DNA of 25,780 nt from JBDKVA01 sp039679375. Its GTDB lineage: Bacteria; Bacillota; Clostridia; Acetivibrionales; DTU013. The first letter of the stretch is position 1, and each line of letters opens with the position of its first letter. Of the stretch, positions 8,020 to 15,650 are shown piece by piece. The notes beneath the pieces were generated by a model. That model did no database searches. It was not told the DNA's origin and saw nothing but the letters and a program-made list of their open reading frames with translations. A program made the translations under genes and the position numbers. The DNA is taken from positions 1-25,780 of the forward strand of contig JBDKVA010000108.1 in the NCBI GenBank assembly GCA_039679375.1. Reading direction: 5' to 3'.

Positions 8020-9375
8020 ATGAAAATGAAACGTATCGGAACTATTGTTTTATCGGTTATGCTTGCTTTATCAGTGGTTTTAGCCGGTTGCGGTTCGAAA
8101 GCGGACAATACAGCGTCAGCAGGTACTGGAAATCAGAATAGCACTCAAACAAGCGACAAACCGAAGGAACCTGTAAAATTAAGTATATGGTCAGGATACC
8201 CGGAACTTGATTCATGGTTAAATAAAATGGCTTCGGAATACAGTGCAGCCAATCCTAATGTTTCTATAGAAGTTGCTTCCTTTCCTTTGAGAGATTTTGA
8301 AAAGAAGGTTACAACATCTTTACCTTCCAAATCATGCGCAGATATCGTATCCATCAATCCTAATTTGGCAATGCGCTTCGTAAAGGAAGATATGCTGCTA
8401 AAGGCGCCGGAAGATCTTTCGAAGTTTGTTACAGGCGGCGCTTATGCTCCGGCAATTGTCGATACGGTACAATATGAAGGTATTGTATATGGTATACCTC
8501 ACATGTATGGTACCGCAAGTTTATACTGCAATAAAAAAATGTTTGAGGAGGCCGGGTTAAAAGAGCCGCCAAAGACAATGGATGAGCTATTGGAATATGC
8601 AAAAAAACTTGCAAAATATGATGCGTCCGGTAAACTTATACGTTCAGGTATGAGTCTTCGCCTGACCGGCGGCGGCAGCGGTCTGGCGGAAAAGTTCTGG
8701 ATATTGATGATGCAGAATGGAGGATCAATAGTAGAAGAAGTCTCTCCCGAAAAATATAGGGCGGGTTATGATAATGAAGCGGGGCTTAAGACTCTTCAGA
8801 TGTATATTGATATGGTTCATAAATATCATACTGATGATTTTGATATACTTCATGATGCTGAAGCCTTTGAAGCTGAAAAAACCGCAATGTTTGCCAGGGA
8901 AACCTGGGTGATTGGTGATATTAAGAGTAAAGCTCCGCAACTGGAGTACTTCACAGCGCCAATGCCCAATGCCAATATCGGAATTACCGAAGACTTCTTT
9001 GTTGCGAAATCCGATAATGAAAATAAAAATTTAGCAGCCTGGGATTTTGTAAGATTCCTGATGATGCCTGAGAACCATAAACAAATGACTGTTATGTCAG
9101 GGTGGCAGTCTGGGCGTTTAGACCTGGACATGGAAGACTTTTTTGCGGAAAATCCTCAATACAGGGCATTTTTCACAGAGTATGAAAAAATCAATACGAT
9201 TCCTATGATAGATGAATTCGATGAAATAGAGACCAAGTTTGCAGAACGTCTGGCAAATAAGGGCTTTACAGATTCAAGCTTTGTTGACAACCCTGAAAAA
9301 ATGAAAGCTTTCCTTGCTGAATGCGCTGCAGAAACTAATGAGATTCTTAAGGAAAATGGACATTTAGCCCAGTAA
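8020..9375 (+). CDS. ABC transporter sugar-binding lipoprotein (family 1 extracellular solute-binding protein)
   Basis: A 451-residue exported lipoprotein. The signal peptide has KMKR at the N-terminus, a hydrophobic core, and the lipobox LAGC with Cys24 as the lipidated residue. A Ser/Thr/Asn-rich linker (about 25-48) leads into a domain beginning KLSIWSGYPELDSWLNKMAS, typical of MalE/UgpB-like carbohydrate-binding proteins. It would capture an oligosaccharide or sugar derivative outside the membrane and deliver it to the two permeases encoded downstream. The start is fixed by AAAGGAGG seven bases upstream. A second ATG two codons in is less well placed. The gene directly follows the phased AAAGATT boxes, so it is probably the main target of the two-component pair. 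The substrate cannot be read from the sequence. Confidence 0.93.
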   Translation: MKMKRIGTIVLSVMLALSVVLAGCGSKADNTASAGTGNQNSTQTSDKPKEPVKLSIWSGYPELDSWLNKMASEYSAANPNVSIEVASFPLRDFEKKVTTSLPSKSCADIVSINPNLAMRFVKEDMLLKAPEDLSKFVTGGAYAPAIVDTVQYEGIVYGIPHMYGTASLYCNKKMFEEAGLKEPPKTMDELLEYAKKLAKYDASGKLIRSGMSLRLTGGGSGLAEKFWILMMQNGGSIVEEVSPEKYRAGYDNEAGLKTLQMYIDMVHKYHTDDFDILHDAEAFEAEKTAMFARETWVIGDIKSKAPQLEYFTAPMPNANIGITEDFFVAKSDNENKNLAAWDFVRFLMMPENHKQMTVMSGWQSGRLDLDMEDFFAENPQYRAFFTEYEKINTIPMIDEFDEIETKFAERLANKGFTDSSFVDNPEKMKAFLAECAAETNEILKENGHLAQ

Positions 9376-9385
9376 AAAACCCGGT

Positions 9386-9426
9386 GATTCTGCTGTAATA
9401 GGTTCTCTGCCTATTACAGCAGAATC
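9386..9426 (+). promoter_or_regulatory. 17-bp perfect intercistronic stem-loop
   Basis: GATTCTGCTGTAATAGG (9386-9402) pairs perfectly with 9410-9426 around a 7-base loop. No T run follows on the plus strand, so it is unlikely to be a simple terminator. Placed between a binding-protein gene and its permeases, such a hairpin typically protects the upstream mRNA from 3' exonucleases, giving more binding protein than permease. Confidence 0.75.
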
Positions 9427-9460
9427 TAACAAAATCTATTAGAATTCAGAGGTACGGCAT

Positions 9461-10402
9461 ATGTCAACAAATATTAAGGCAATAAAAAGAAGGAAGATAT
9501 CCAAGCCATTGGGTTTCTGCATTGCCGGGCTCATGCCTATAATGCTGTTATATACCTATTTACGCTTTGTTCCCATATTCAGCACCTTTTATATAAGCTT
9601 TCATAATTGGAACATGGTATCTTCGAAAAAACCTTTCATTGGTCTTGAAAATTACAGAAAACTTTTTCAAAATCCTTTATTTATAGATGTTCTTAAGAAT
9701 ACAACTATAATTGCCTTCAGTATTCTTATCATTACGCTCCCTTTATCATTGATCGTTGCAAATGCACTTATAAGTAAAGTCAAAACAAAATCTTTTTTTG
9801 AATCGATATACTTTCTGCCCGTTATTATGCCAATGGTTCCAATAACTATAGCTTGGAAAGGGATTTTGGGAACGAATAATGGAATTTTCAATTATTTTCT
9901 TTCATTTTTCGGCATTAAGCCGCTGGCATGGATGACCGACCCGACATTAGCCATAGTATCAGTTATCATTATTACTGTATGGAAGAATTTGGGCTATAAT
10001 ATGCTGATTTTTTCAGTAGGACTGACAGGCATATCCAGGGAATATTATGAGGCGGCGTCGATTGATGGCGCTACCGGCTTTAAAAGCTTCAGATATATAA
10101 CTATTCCGCTGCTGAAACCGGTAACATTATTCATATCAATAATGACTTTAATTAAAGGCTATAATGTATTCAGTACTGTATATATATTGGCATCGGATAC
10201 TCAGGGATCTCCCGGTTATATTGTGAGAGTATTGGTCTACGATATGTTTGAGAACGGTTTCCGTTTCTTTAAAATGGGGCTTGCGTCAGCTGAAGCAGTA
10301 ATATTGTTCATGATAGTTTTTGCACTGACCTTAATTCAGTTCACACTAAACAAGGAGAGGATAAAGGGAAGGTCAAATAGCCGGAAGAGGGTGAAAGCAT
10401 GA
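9461..10402 (+). CDS. Carbohydrate ABC transporter permease, MalF/UgpA-like
   Basis: A 313-residue integral membrane protein of the binding-protein-dependent permease family. It has a positively charged N-terminus (KAIKRRKISK), a first hydrophobic segment at about 17-37, and further membrane segments to about residue 300. The EAA loop, which docks the ATPase subunit, reads EYYEAASIDGA (194-204). It pairs with the permease encoded immediately downstream to form the sugar channel. Its stop overlaps that gene by four bases (ATGA), so the two are translationally coupled. No ATP-binding subunit is encoded in the locus. Clostridial and Bacillus sugar transporters of this class often borrow a shared MsmX/UgpC-like ATPase encoded elsewhere. 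Confidence 0.93.
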   Translation: MSTNIKAIKRRKISKPLGFCIAGLMPIMLLYTYLRFVPIFSTFYISFHNWNMVSSKKPFIGLENYRKLFQNPLFIDVLKNTTIIAFSILIITLPLSLIVANALISKVKTKSFFESIYFLPVIMPMVPITIAWKGILGTNNGIFNYFLSFFGIKPLAWMTDPTLAIVSVIIITVWKNLGYNMLIFSVGLTGISREYYEAASIDGATGFKSFRYITIPLLKPVTLFISIMTLIKGYNVFSTVYILASDTQGSPGYIVRVLVYDMFENGFRFFKMGLASAEAVILFMIVFALTLIQFTLNKERIKGRSNSRKRVKA

Positions 10403-11259
10403 ATGCTGATATTGCAGTTAATAATGTTAATAAAAAATCTAAAATTGATTGCGGCGGTATCATAGGTATAATATTACTGGCTGTAGGTTCCATAGTTATG
10501 GTGTTCCCTTTTCTCTGGCTGATATCTACGGCCTTGAAAAATCCCACAGAGCTTAAAATATGGCCGCCCACACTTATACCAAAGCAATTTAATTTTAATA
10601 ATTTTATAGGAGTATTTAAAGCTGCGCCTTTCGAGAGATACTTTTTAAACAGTTTTCTTTTGGCTGCGTTTTCCACTTTGGGAATTTTATTTTCATCTTC
10701 TCTTGCAGGGTATATTTTTGCTAAATTCCATTATAAATGGCTCAATTTCTTCTTTGCCATTATAGTAGGCACGGCAATTATTCCATTTGAAATATATATG
10801 ATACCATTATATCTTCAGATGAATAGTTTAGGTTTGGTAAACAAGTTTTTAGGAATGGTTATGCCAAACTTGGTAATGAGCTTCGGGTTGTTCTTTATGC
10901 GGCAAACTATTGTTCAGCAAATTCCGGATGAATTGATGGAGGCCGCCAGAGTAGAGGGCGCTTCCGAATGGAGGATTTTCTTCAGCCTGATATTGCCATT
11001 GCTTCGATCAACAATGGCCGCTCTTGGAATATTTGCATTCCTTGAAGGCTGGAATTCATTTGTCTGGCCGCTGCTTATAGTCAGCAGCAAAGGACTATAT
11101 AATATGGAGCTCGGACTTGCCATGTTCCAGTCAACTTATACTATCGATGTCAGTTTGATTTCTGCAGGCTCGCTTATATCTGTAATTCCGATATTCATTG
11201 TATTTATACTATTGCGAAAACAAATAATGCAGAGTATTGCTACAACAGGTTTAAAGTAA
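10399..11259 (+). CDS. Carbohydrate ABC transporter permease, MalG/UgpE-like
   Basis: A 286-residue partner permease of the MalG family. The N-terminal cytoplasmic stretch (NADIAVNNVNKKSKI) precedes TM1 (about 19-42), and the usual PxxLIPKQFNFNNF segment follows in the first external loop. The EAA motif is DELMEAARVEGASEW (177-191). The protein ends with a hydrophobic segment and a short basic tail (LLRKQIMQSIATTGLK), typical of the family. The start codon overlaps the stop of the preceding permease (ATGA). The epimerase gene follows after 58 bases and is probably in the same operon. Confidence 0.93.
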   Translation: MNADIAVNNVNKKSKIDCGGIIGIILLAVGSIVMVFPFLWLISTALKNPTELKIWPPTLIPKQFNFNNFIGVFKAAPFERYFLNSFLLAAFSTLGILFSSSLAGYIFAKFHYKWLNFFFAIIVGTAIIPFEIYMIPLYLQMNSLGLVNKFLGMVMPNLVMSFGLFFMRQTIVQQIPDELMEAARVEGASEWRIFFSLILPLLRSTMAALGIFAFLEGWNSFVWPLLIVSSKGLYNMELGLAMFQSTYTIDVSLISAGSLISVIPIFIVFILLRKQIMQSIATTGLK

Positions 11260-11317
11260 AGCTGGCGGAATTTATATTTCAAAGATCCCTGCATAAAAAA
11301 TGAATAGGAGATTTATT

Positions 11318-12583
11318 ATGATTTACGATAAAAAATCATTAAAGATGTTTTATTGTGATTATTTAAAAAACGACCTTATGAGATTTTGGAATAAGGCACT
11401 GGACCATGAATATGGCGGGATATTCACATGTTATTCGAATGATGGCAGCAAGCTATTAAATACCGATAAGTATGTCTGGTCGCAAGGCCGAGCCATATGG
11501 ATGCTCTCCAGGTATGTTGAACTGATTGATAAGGGGCTGATAGGTGACACTAGACAGATGTACATGGCTCACGCACAAAAAACTTACGAATTTATAAAGA
11601 AAAATGCGATATTAAATGAGAAAGACGGTGTTTGTGCATACCTTCTTGAACGGGACGGAACTAAAAAGGAGAGTATACCGGGTAAGGGATATTATACAAG
11701 CTTTTTTGTAGACTGTTTTGTTATCATGGGATTTGCGGAGCTTGCAAGAGTGTCCGGTGAACAAGAACCGCTGGAGAAAGCGCTGCACCTTTATGACAGA
11801 ACACGTTCGTATTTGGAGCGCGGTGAAATTGTATCAGAACCGTACCCTATTCCTGATGGATATAATTCACACTCGGTCCCTATGATAATGTGCAACGTAG
11901 CATTTGTGCTGTATGATTCGCTTAAAGCCTTCGGACACAGCAGATACCATCAAGTTGTTGAGGATGCCAAGGGTTATATGGACTGTATTCTTAATTATCA
12001 TTATGATGAAAAAACGGGCCTTATAAACGAGATGGTATCAGCTGACTCTCCGGATGACGATACTTTGATGGCCCGGCAAATATGTCCCGGTCATGCGATA
12101 GAAAGCATGTGGTTTTGCGCAAAAGTTGCCGGAGATACGGATGCAGGCCGTGAAATATATAGTAAAATAGCCGGGGTGGTAAAAAATTGTATAAAAGTTG
12201 GATGGGATAAGGAATGTGGCGGATTATACCGCTGTGTCGGCAAAAATGGCGAAAGACCTGCGGGAAGAGAATCAAATCTGCCTTATGAGAATTTGATTAA
12301 GGATACATGGGACAGCAAGCTATGGTGGATCCATTCCGAAGCCTTATACTGTACATTGCTCTGTTATGACTTGACCGGTGATGCTGAATTTATTGATTTA
12401 TATCAAAAGATTAGCAAATATGTGTTTAATGTATTTCCAAATCCAGATAAAGACATAGGTGAATGGATACAAATACTGGATCGCCGGAATAAACCGCTTG
12501 ACAAGGTTGTTGCGCTTCCTGTCAAGGATCCGTATCATATTGTCCGGGATGTTATGCAAATAATTGAGCTATTAGCAAAATGA
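11318..12583 (+). CDS. AGE-family sugar 2-epimerase/isomerase
   Basis: A 421-residue cytoplasmic protein of the N-acylglucosamine 2-epimerase superfamily, an (alpha/alpha)6 barrel. Members invert C2 of N-acetylglucosamine, cellobiose or mannobiose, or isomerise aldoses and sulfoquinovose. Recognisable elements are WSQGRAIWMLSRYVE near the N-terminus, PGHAIESMWF with His259, WWIHSEALY with His339 and DPYHIVRD with His407; conserved histidines in these places form the active site. GGAG (11307-11310) seven bases before ATG 11318 sets the start; an ATG at 11300 has no ribosome site. Being last in the transporter operon, it probably acts on the imported sugar. The exact substrate is unknown; cellobiose/mannobiose-type disaccharides are one option. 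Confidence 0.85.
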   Translation: MIYDKKSLKMFYCDYLKNDLMRFWNKALDHEYGGIFTCYSNDGSKLLNTDKYVWSQGRAIWMLSRYVELIDKGLIGDTRQMYMAHAQKTYEFIKKNAILNEKDGVCAYLLERDGTKKESIPGKGYYTSFFVDCFVIMGFAELARVSGEQEPLEKALHLYDRTRSYLERGEIVSEPYPIPDGYNSHSVPMIMCNVAFVLYDSLKAFGHSRYHQVVEDAKGYMDCILNYHYDEKTGLINEMVSADSPDDDTLMARQICPGHAIESMWFCAKVAGDTDAGREIYSKIAGVVKNCIKVGWDKECGGLYRCVGKNGERPAGRESNLPYENLIKDTWDSKLWWIHSEALYCTLLCYDLTGDAEFIDLYQKISKYVFNVFPNPDKDIGEWIQILDRRNKPLDKVVALPVKDPYHIVRDVMQIIELLAK

Positions 12584-12611
12584 TACACTGCAATAAGCAT
12601 TAAAAAATAAT

Positions 12612-12785
12612 GTGAAAGGTGATACCTATTCTGATGAATGCTATGAAAGCAGCGAAAGCAAATTTAGATTTATCACCCTGCTGAGAGCAAACTTGCATTG
12701 GTACTTATGGACCAATAAACATGGCCTCCAGTCTGAAAAACAGGGAATGAAATTGCCTCATATTACCGATACTACAATAGAGTGA
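12612..12785 (+). CDS. Possible 57-residue small ORF of unknown function
   Basis: From GTG 12612 a frame of 57 codons runs to TGA 12783-12785, inside the ribosome site of the Nudix gene (GAGGTGAT). It starts VKGDTYSDECYESSESKFRF and contains an aromatic segment LHWYLWTN. There is no good ribosome site for the GTG and I recognise no family. It may be a decayed gene fragment or a chance open frame, although the spacer of 214 bases is otherwise unexplained. The same spacer has weak complementarity (GGTGATA 12618-12624 with TATCACC 12671-12677) and a hairpin ATTGGT/ACCAAT (12697-12716). Confidence 0.2.
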   Translation: MKGDTYSDECYESSESKFRFITLLRANLHWYLWTNKHGLQSEKQGMKLPHITDTTIE

Positions 12786-12797
12786 GGTGATTGTGAA

Positions 12798-13199
12798 ATG
12801 ATAGAAGTAAGCGCTGCAATCATAGAAAGAGATGGAAAGATCCTGATTGCCCAGAGGCCGGGGAATAAGTCACAAGGTTTGAAATGGGAATTCCCCGGAG
12901 GCAAGGTCGAACCTGATGAGACTGCAGAAGAAGGCCTTAGAAGAGAGATCCGGGAAGAACTGGATATCGATATCGAGGTAAAAGCATTGCTGGGAGAAAA
13001 TATCTATGAATATCCAAACGGAACAATAAAACTCATCGGTTTTTATTCGGAATGGATATCGGGAGATTTGAGATTGCATGAACATAAATCAGTGAAATGG
13101 GTTGCTGCGGATGAACTGAAGGATTACGATTTTGCGCCTGCGGACGTAGCTTTTGTCAAAAAACTGGAGGGGGATTTTAACCCCCGTCGCAGTATATAA
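12798..13199 (+). CDS. mutT: Nudix hydrolase, MutT-like (8-oxo-dGTP diphosphatase type)
   Basis: A 133-residue Nudix protein. MutT enzymes hydrolyse oxidised nucleoside triphosphates such as 8-oxo-dGTP to monophosphates and so prevent mutation. The N-terminus EVSAAIIERDGKILIAQRP and the GLKWEFPGGKVE segment are typical of MutT. The Nudix box covers residues 35-57 with metal-binding R49-E50-I51-R52-E53-E54; the usual Gly near its end is Asp56, a tolerated variant. Length and order match the family. The ribosome site GAGGTGAT lies just upstream. It converges on the LapA-like gene, only 5 bases separating their ends. Other Nudix substrates remain possible. Confidence 0.87.
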   Translation: MIEVSAAIIERDGKILIAQRPGNKSQGLKWEFPGGKVEPDETAEEGLRREIREELDIDIEVKALLGENIYEYPNGTIKLIGFYSEWISGDLRLHEHKSVKWVAADELKDYDFAPADVAFVKKLEGDFNPRRSI

Positions 13200-13204
13200 C
13201 AGAA

Positions 13205-13519
13205 TTATTTTTTTGCCTTTTTCCGGCGGCGACGCCATCCGGCAAGCAGCGTAACAATGACGCCGATACATACGGAACAGAGGATAATGACGATCATAGG
13301 CGCTTCCAGCTTGGTGAAGAGCAGGTTCAAAATGACTTTTTGAGTGTTAATGGCGGCAAAGACAATGGCTATTGCCAGAAGAACGAGGCCGGCAATCAAT
13401 TGCCAGCTGATCCGGATGCCTTTGGTGCTTTTATCCTGAACGTACGCCTGGACGCCGCCTATATTGTTCCGGGAATCCGTATTTGTCTCACTGCCGGGTT
13501 GGTGCAAGTCCTGTGACAT
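13205..13519 (-). CDS. LapA-domain (DUF1049) small membrane protein
   Basis: A 104-residue protein with a hydrophilic N-terminus (about 35 residues, rich in Asn, Ser, Asp and Gln), TM1 (about 38-57) running into NTQKVILNLLF, and TM2 (about 73-94) followed by a basic tail WRRRRKKAKK. The pattern 'AxxNTQxVxxNLLF...P..v.il.s...G.l...l.......k' is that of the LapA domain. In Gram-negatives LapA acts with LapB in lipopolysaccharide assembly; in Gram-positives the role is unknown. The Asn-rich lead is an addition to the core domain. The start is set by AGGAGGT upstream on the minus strand. It is divergent from the secreted protein at 13791 and probably forms its own transcription unit. Confidence 0.8.
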   Translation of the reverse strand: MSQDLHQPGSETNTDSRNNIGGVQAYVQDKSTKGIRISWQLIAGLVLLAIAIVFAAINTQKVILNLLFTKLEAPMIVIILCSVCIGVIVTLLAGWRRRRKKAKK

Positions 13520-13790
13520 TGTGGCTGACCTCCTTATATTACCTTAATGAATTTTGCGGAAATTTAATTGCTCATCTTTATAAAATAACTTCTGCCGCTT
13601 ATATATCAACATTATATACCAAAAATTACTCCAGGACAGTAAATATTATAAATTATTGCGGTTTAAATACGGTTTAGGGTATATAATAAAATAAGCAACA
13701 GAATATTTTGGCCTTAAAAGTTTTACGGTCATTTTTGTATCGCCCGGAAAGCTGCCAGAAACTTACTTTTAAACACTGGAGGATATAAGG

Positions 13791-15398
13791 ATGAATATTG
13801 GATGGATCAGAAAAACATTTTGCGTAATATTTTCGGTTATTATTTTGACAATCGGGACTTCAGGTGTAACCAACGCAGAAATTACCGGTGATGCAAGCAT
13901 CGTGCCGGGTACGGAGCCTGAAAAACCGTTAGGCTTTGATATTGTTCAACAATCTGCTGCATACTCTGTCGAGCCTTTCAAGCTGGTATTCGGATTGAAT
14001 AATATTGAGGGCAGTCTGGCGGAGAAAACGGAGAGGTATACCTCTACCGCCGTTAAAACAAGTGAAACATATAAAATAAAATCCATCGGGAGCACGTGGG
14101 GATATGTAGCCTTTGATACATACAGCTTTTTGAATGGGGACCTTTACTACTACCTGAAATATACGCCCATAAACAGCAAAGCCGGTGAAATTCGTTTCAT
14201 CCTGCCCTACTTGCCTGGTCCCTTCGACTTAAGAACCGTTGAATATCCCAAAGGGCTTGATTACAGCACTTCAGTTATAAAACTCCATGAGAAGCAAAGT
14301 ATTGAAGATAATGCTTTGAATAAAAATCTTTCACCGGGTTCGGTCTATATCGATTCCGATTCCCTCTTCTGCTTCTTTAGTTATGCCAGTGTTTATGAGA
14401 GGAAGCCTAATAAGATCCGTGAAGAGCTTTATGATAAAGCGGCAAATATATCCGTCACAGCAAAAGGGATCGTTGTCGCATTGCCATCCGGCGGTACAGG
14501 TTCCTTTACGGAGCAGTGGGGATTGATTTCAAAAGAAAAGCTTGTTGACTGGAAGGACAAGCAATCCGTAGACGCCATTAGAATCGCGGATATGAACCGT
14601 GTGAGGAAATGGGGCGGCGACGGCCAGTACTATATGCTTCCTGTAGGATATTCCCCATACAGTGCCGCGGGTTTTTACAGGAACAACGCCAACCATATAG
14701 GAAACAAGTTTATTACCGGCGGTTGTAAAGGAAGACTGTTCGAAGATTATGGGTTTGTCACAACAGATACCCTCGTCAGAACGCAGAATGATGACGGGTT
14801 CTGGGCTACGAGCCCCCTTTCGGACTGGCTGTACAAGGATTATAAAATCGGCGCGGGATTTTTCGATACCAGATGGGATACCGAGGCTGCGCTTTCGCTG
14901 CTGAGAGGCTACAGGAAATACGGCGAACCCGAAGCTCTTGAGGCAGCTTGCAAATTTGCAGACTTTTACTGTGACTTTACGTCGGAACATTCCTATAAGA
15001 CAGCCAATGGAGGAACTCTGGTATACGACTACGGATTTATTCCCATACCGGGCATAAAAACGCATGTTTCATTGAATCATCTGTTGAACGAGATGAACTT
15101 CCTGCTTGAGATGTATATCACAACAGAGGATAAAACTTATGCCGATACTGCAGGCAAGATCCTGAAAGGGGTGCGTGATACTTCATCATCTTGGAGAAAT
15201 CCTGCCAATGGCGATCTTCACTATGCCTATATGGGAAACGGCAAATACGGTTTAAAGGATTATCCGACGCTAACGCTGAATGATCTGAAATATTCCAGGA
15301 GCCTCATAAAGAAGGTTTTTGGAGTGGAGGATGCCGCGATAGCGAAGCTTATCACAATAAAGGAGAAGTATCTCACGGCGCATAAGATCGCTTATTAG
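13791..15398 (+). CDS. Secreted protein of unknown function with a predicted alpha/alpha-toroid C-terminal half
   Basis: A 535-residue exported protein. The signal peptide has WIRK, a hydrophobic core and a predicted type I cleavage after VTNA (about residue 30). Residues 60-230 look beta-rich. The second half (about 320-535) contains repeated helical blocks such as DTRWDTEAALSLLRGYRKYG, HVSLNHLLNEMNFLLEMY and TYADTAGKILKGV. These resemble the (alpha/alpha)6 barrels of glucuronyl C5-epimerase-like and polysaccharide-processing proteins. That is a fold-level inference; I cannot name the family. Many Trp/Tyr residues would suit carbohydrate binding. GGAGG (13778-13782) lies 8 bases before the ATG, a TATAAT is at 13682-13687, and a strong terminator follows at 15501. 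Confidence 0.7.
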   Translation: MNIGWIRKTFCVIFSVIILTIGTSGVTNAEITGDASIVPGTEPEKPLGFDIVQQSAAYSVEPFKLVFGLNNIEGSLAEKTERYTSTAVKTSETYKIKSIGSTWGYVAFDTYSFLNGDLYYYLKYTPINSKAGEIRFILPYLPGPFDLRTVEYPKGLDYSTSVIKLHEKQSIEDNALNKNLSPGSVYIDSDSLFCFFSYASVYERKPNKIREELYDKAANISVTAKGIVVALPSGGTGSFTEQWGLISKEKLVDWKDKQSVDAIRIADMNRVRKWGGDGQYYMLPVGYSPYSAAGFYRNNANHIGNKFITGGCKGRLFEDYGFVTTDTLVRTQNDDGFWATSPLSDWLYKDYKIGAGFFDTRWDTEAALSLLRGYRKYGEPEALEAACKFADFYCDFTSEHSYKTANGGTLVYDYGFIPIPGIKTHVSLNHLLNEMNFLLEMYITTEDKTYADTAGKILKGVRDTSSSWRNPANGDLHYAYMGNGKYGLKDYPTLTLNDLKYSRSLIKKVFGVEDAAIAKLITIKEKYLTAHKIAY

Positions 15399-15424
15399 GA
15401 GTTCCCGAGCATACTCTTGTCACT

Positions 15425-15441
15425 CAGCGAAAACTTCATTA
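15425..15441 (+). repeat. 17-base direct repeat, left copy
   Basis: CAGCGAAAACTTCATTA here is repeated exactly at 17781-17797. The two copies bracket the TetR-glycosyltransferase unit. This may be a trace of insertion or duplication, or chance. Confidence 0.5.
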
Positions 15442-15500
15442 TATAATCGGCATTCATGGTCTGGAAGCTTTCGTCGTGCCCATTGCCGCTGCAATATAGC

Positions 15501-15529
15501 AAAGGCTGAATATCCGTCAGCCTTTTTTT
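15501..15529 (+). terminator. Intrinsic terminator after the secreted protein gene
   Basis: AAAGGCTGA (15501-15509) pairs with TCAGCCTTT (15517-15525) around a 7-base loop, and the stem runs into a T tract that ends at 15529. It separates the secreted-protein unit from the TetR unit. Confidence 0.9.
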
Positions 15530-15577
15530 GTTGCGTGCAATTTGGTTCCATCCAGTGCATTGATTTTGTATAAATTA

Positions 15578-15606
15578 TTGACTTGCATACGGCGAAATAA
15601 TATAAT
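15578..15606 (+). promoter_or_regulatory. SigmaA promoter of the tetR-glycosyltransferase operon
   Basis: TTGACT (15578-15583), a 17-base spacer and TATAAT (15601-15606), close to consensus. Transcription should begin near 15613, at the edge of the following palindrome. Confidence 0.85.
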
Positions 15607-15613
15607 TTTATTC

Positions 15614-15629
15614 ATAGAATGCATTCTAT
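15614..15629 (+). promoter_or_regulatory. Perfect 16-base palindrome, probable TetR operator
   Basis: ATAGAATGCATTCTAT is a perfect palindrome sitting at the expected transcription start and 22 bases before the tetR ATG. GAATG/CATTC half sites are common in TetR-family operators. Autorepression is the simplest reading. Confidence 0.8.
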
Positions 15630-15650
15630 AAATAAAATTAGGAGGCAGCG

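Noticed and set aside
7944..8141. 65-codon plus-strand ORF at the binding-protein promoter
   Set aside because: It covers the promoter and the signal-peptide region of the lipoprotein in another frame.
12634..12684. 16-residue mini-ORF before the Nudix gene, possible leader peptide
   Set aside because: No clear ribosome site and no terminator/antiterminator pairing next to it.
12612..12797. TPP riboswitch, suggested by a CTGAGAG sequence at 12680-12686
   Set aside because: The second conserved TPP block and the helical arrangement are missing, and the downstream gene is not a thiamine gene.
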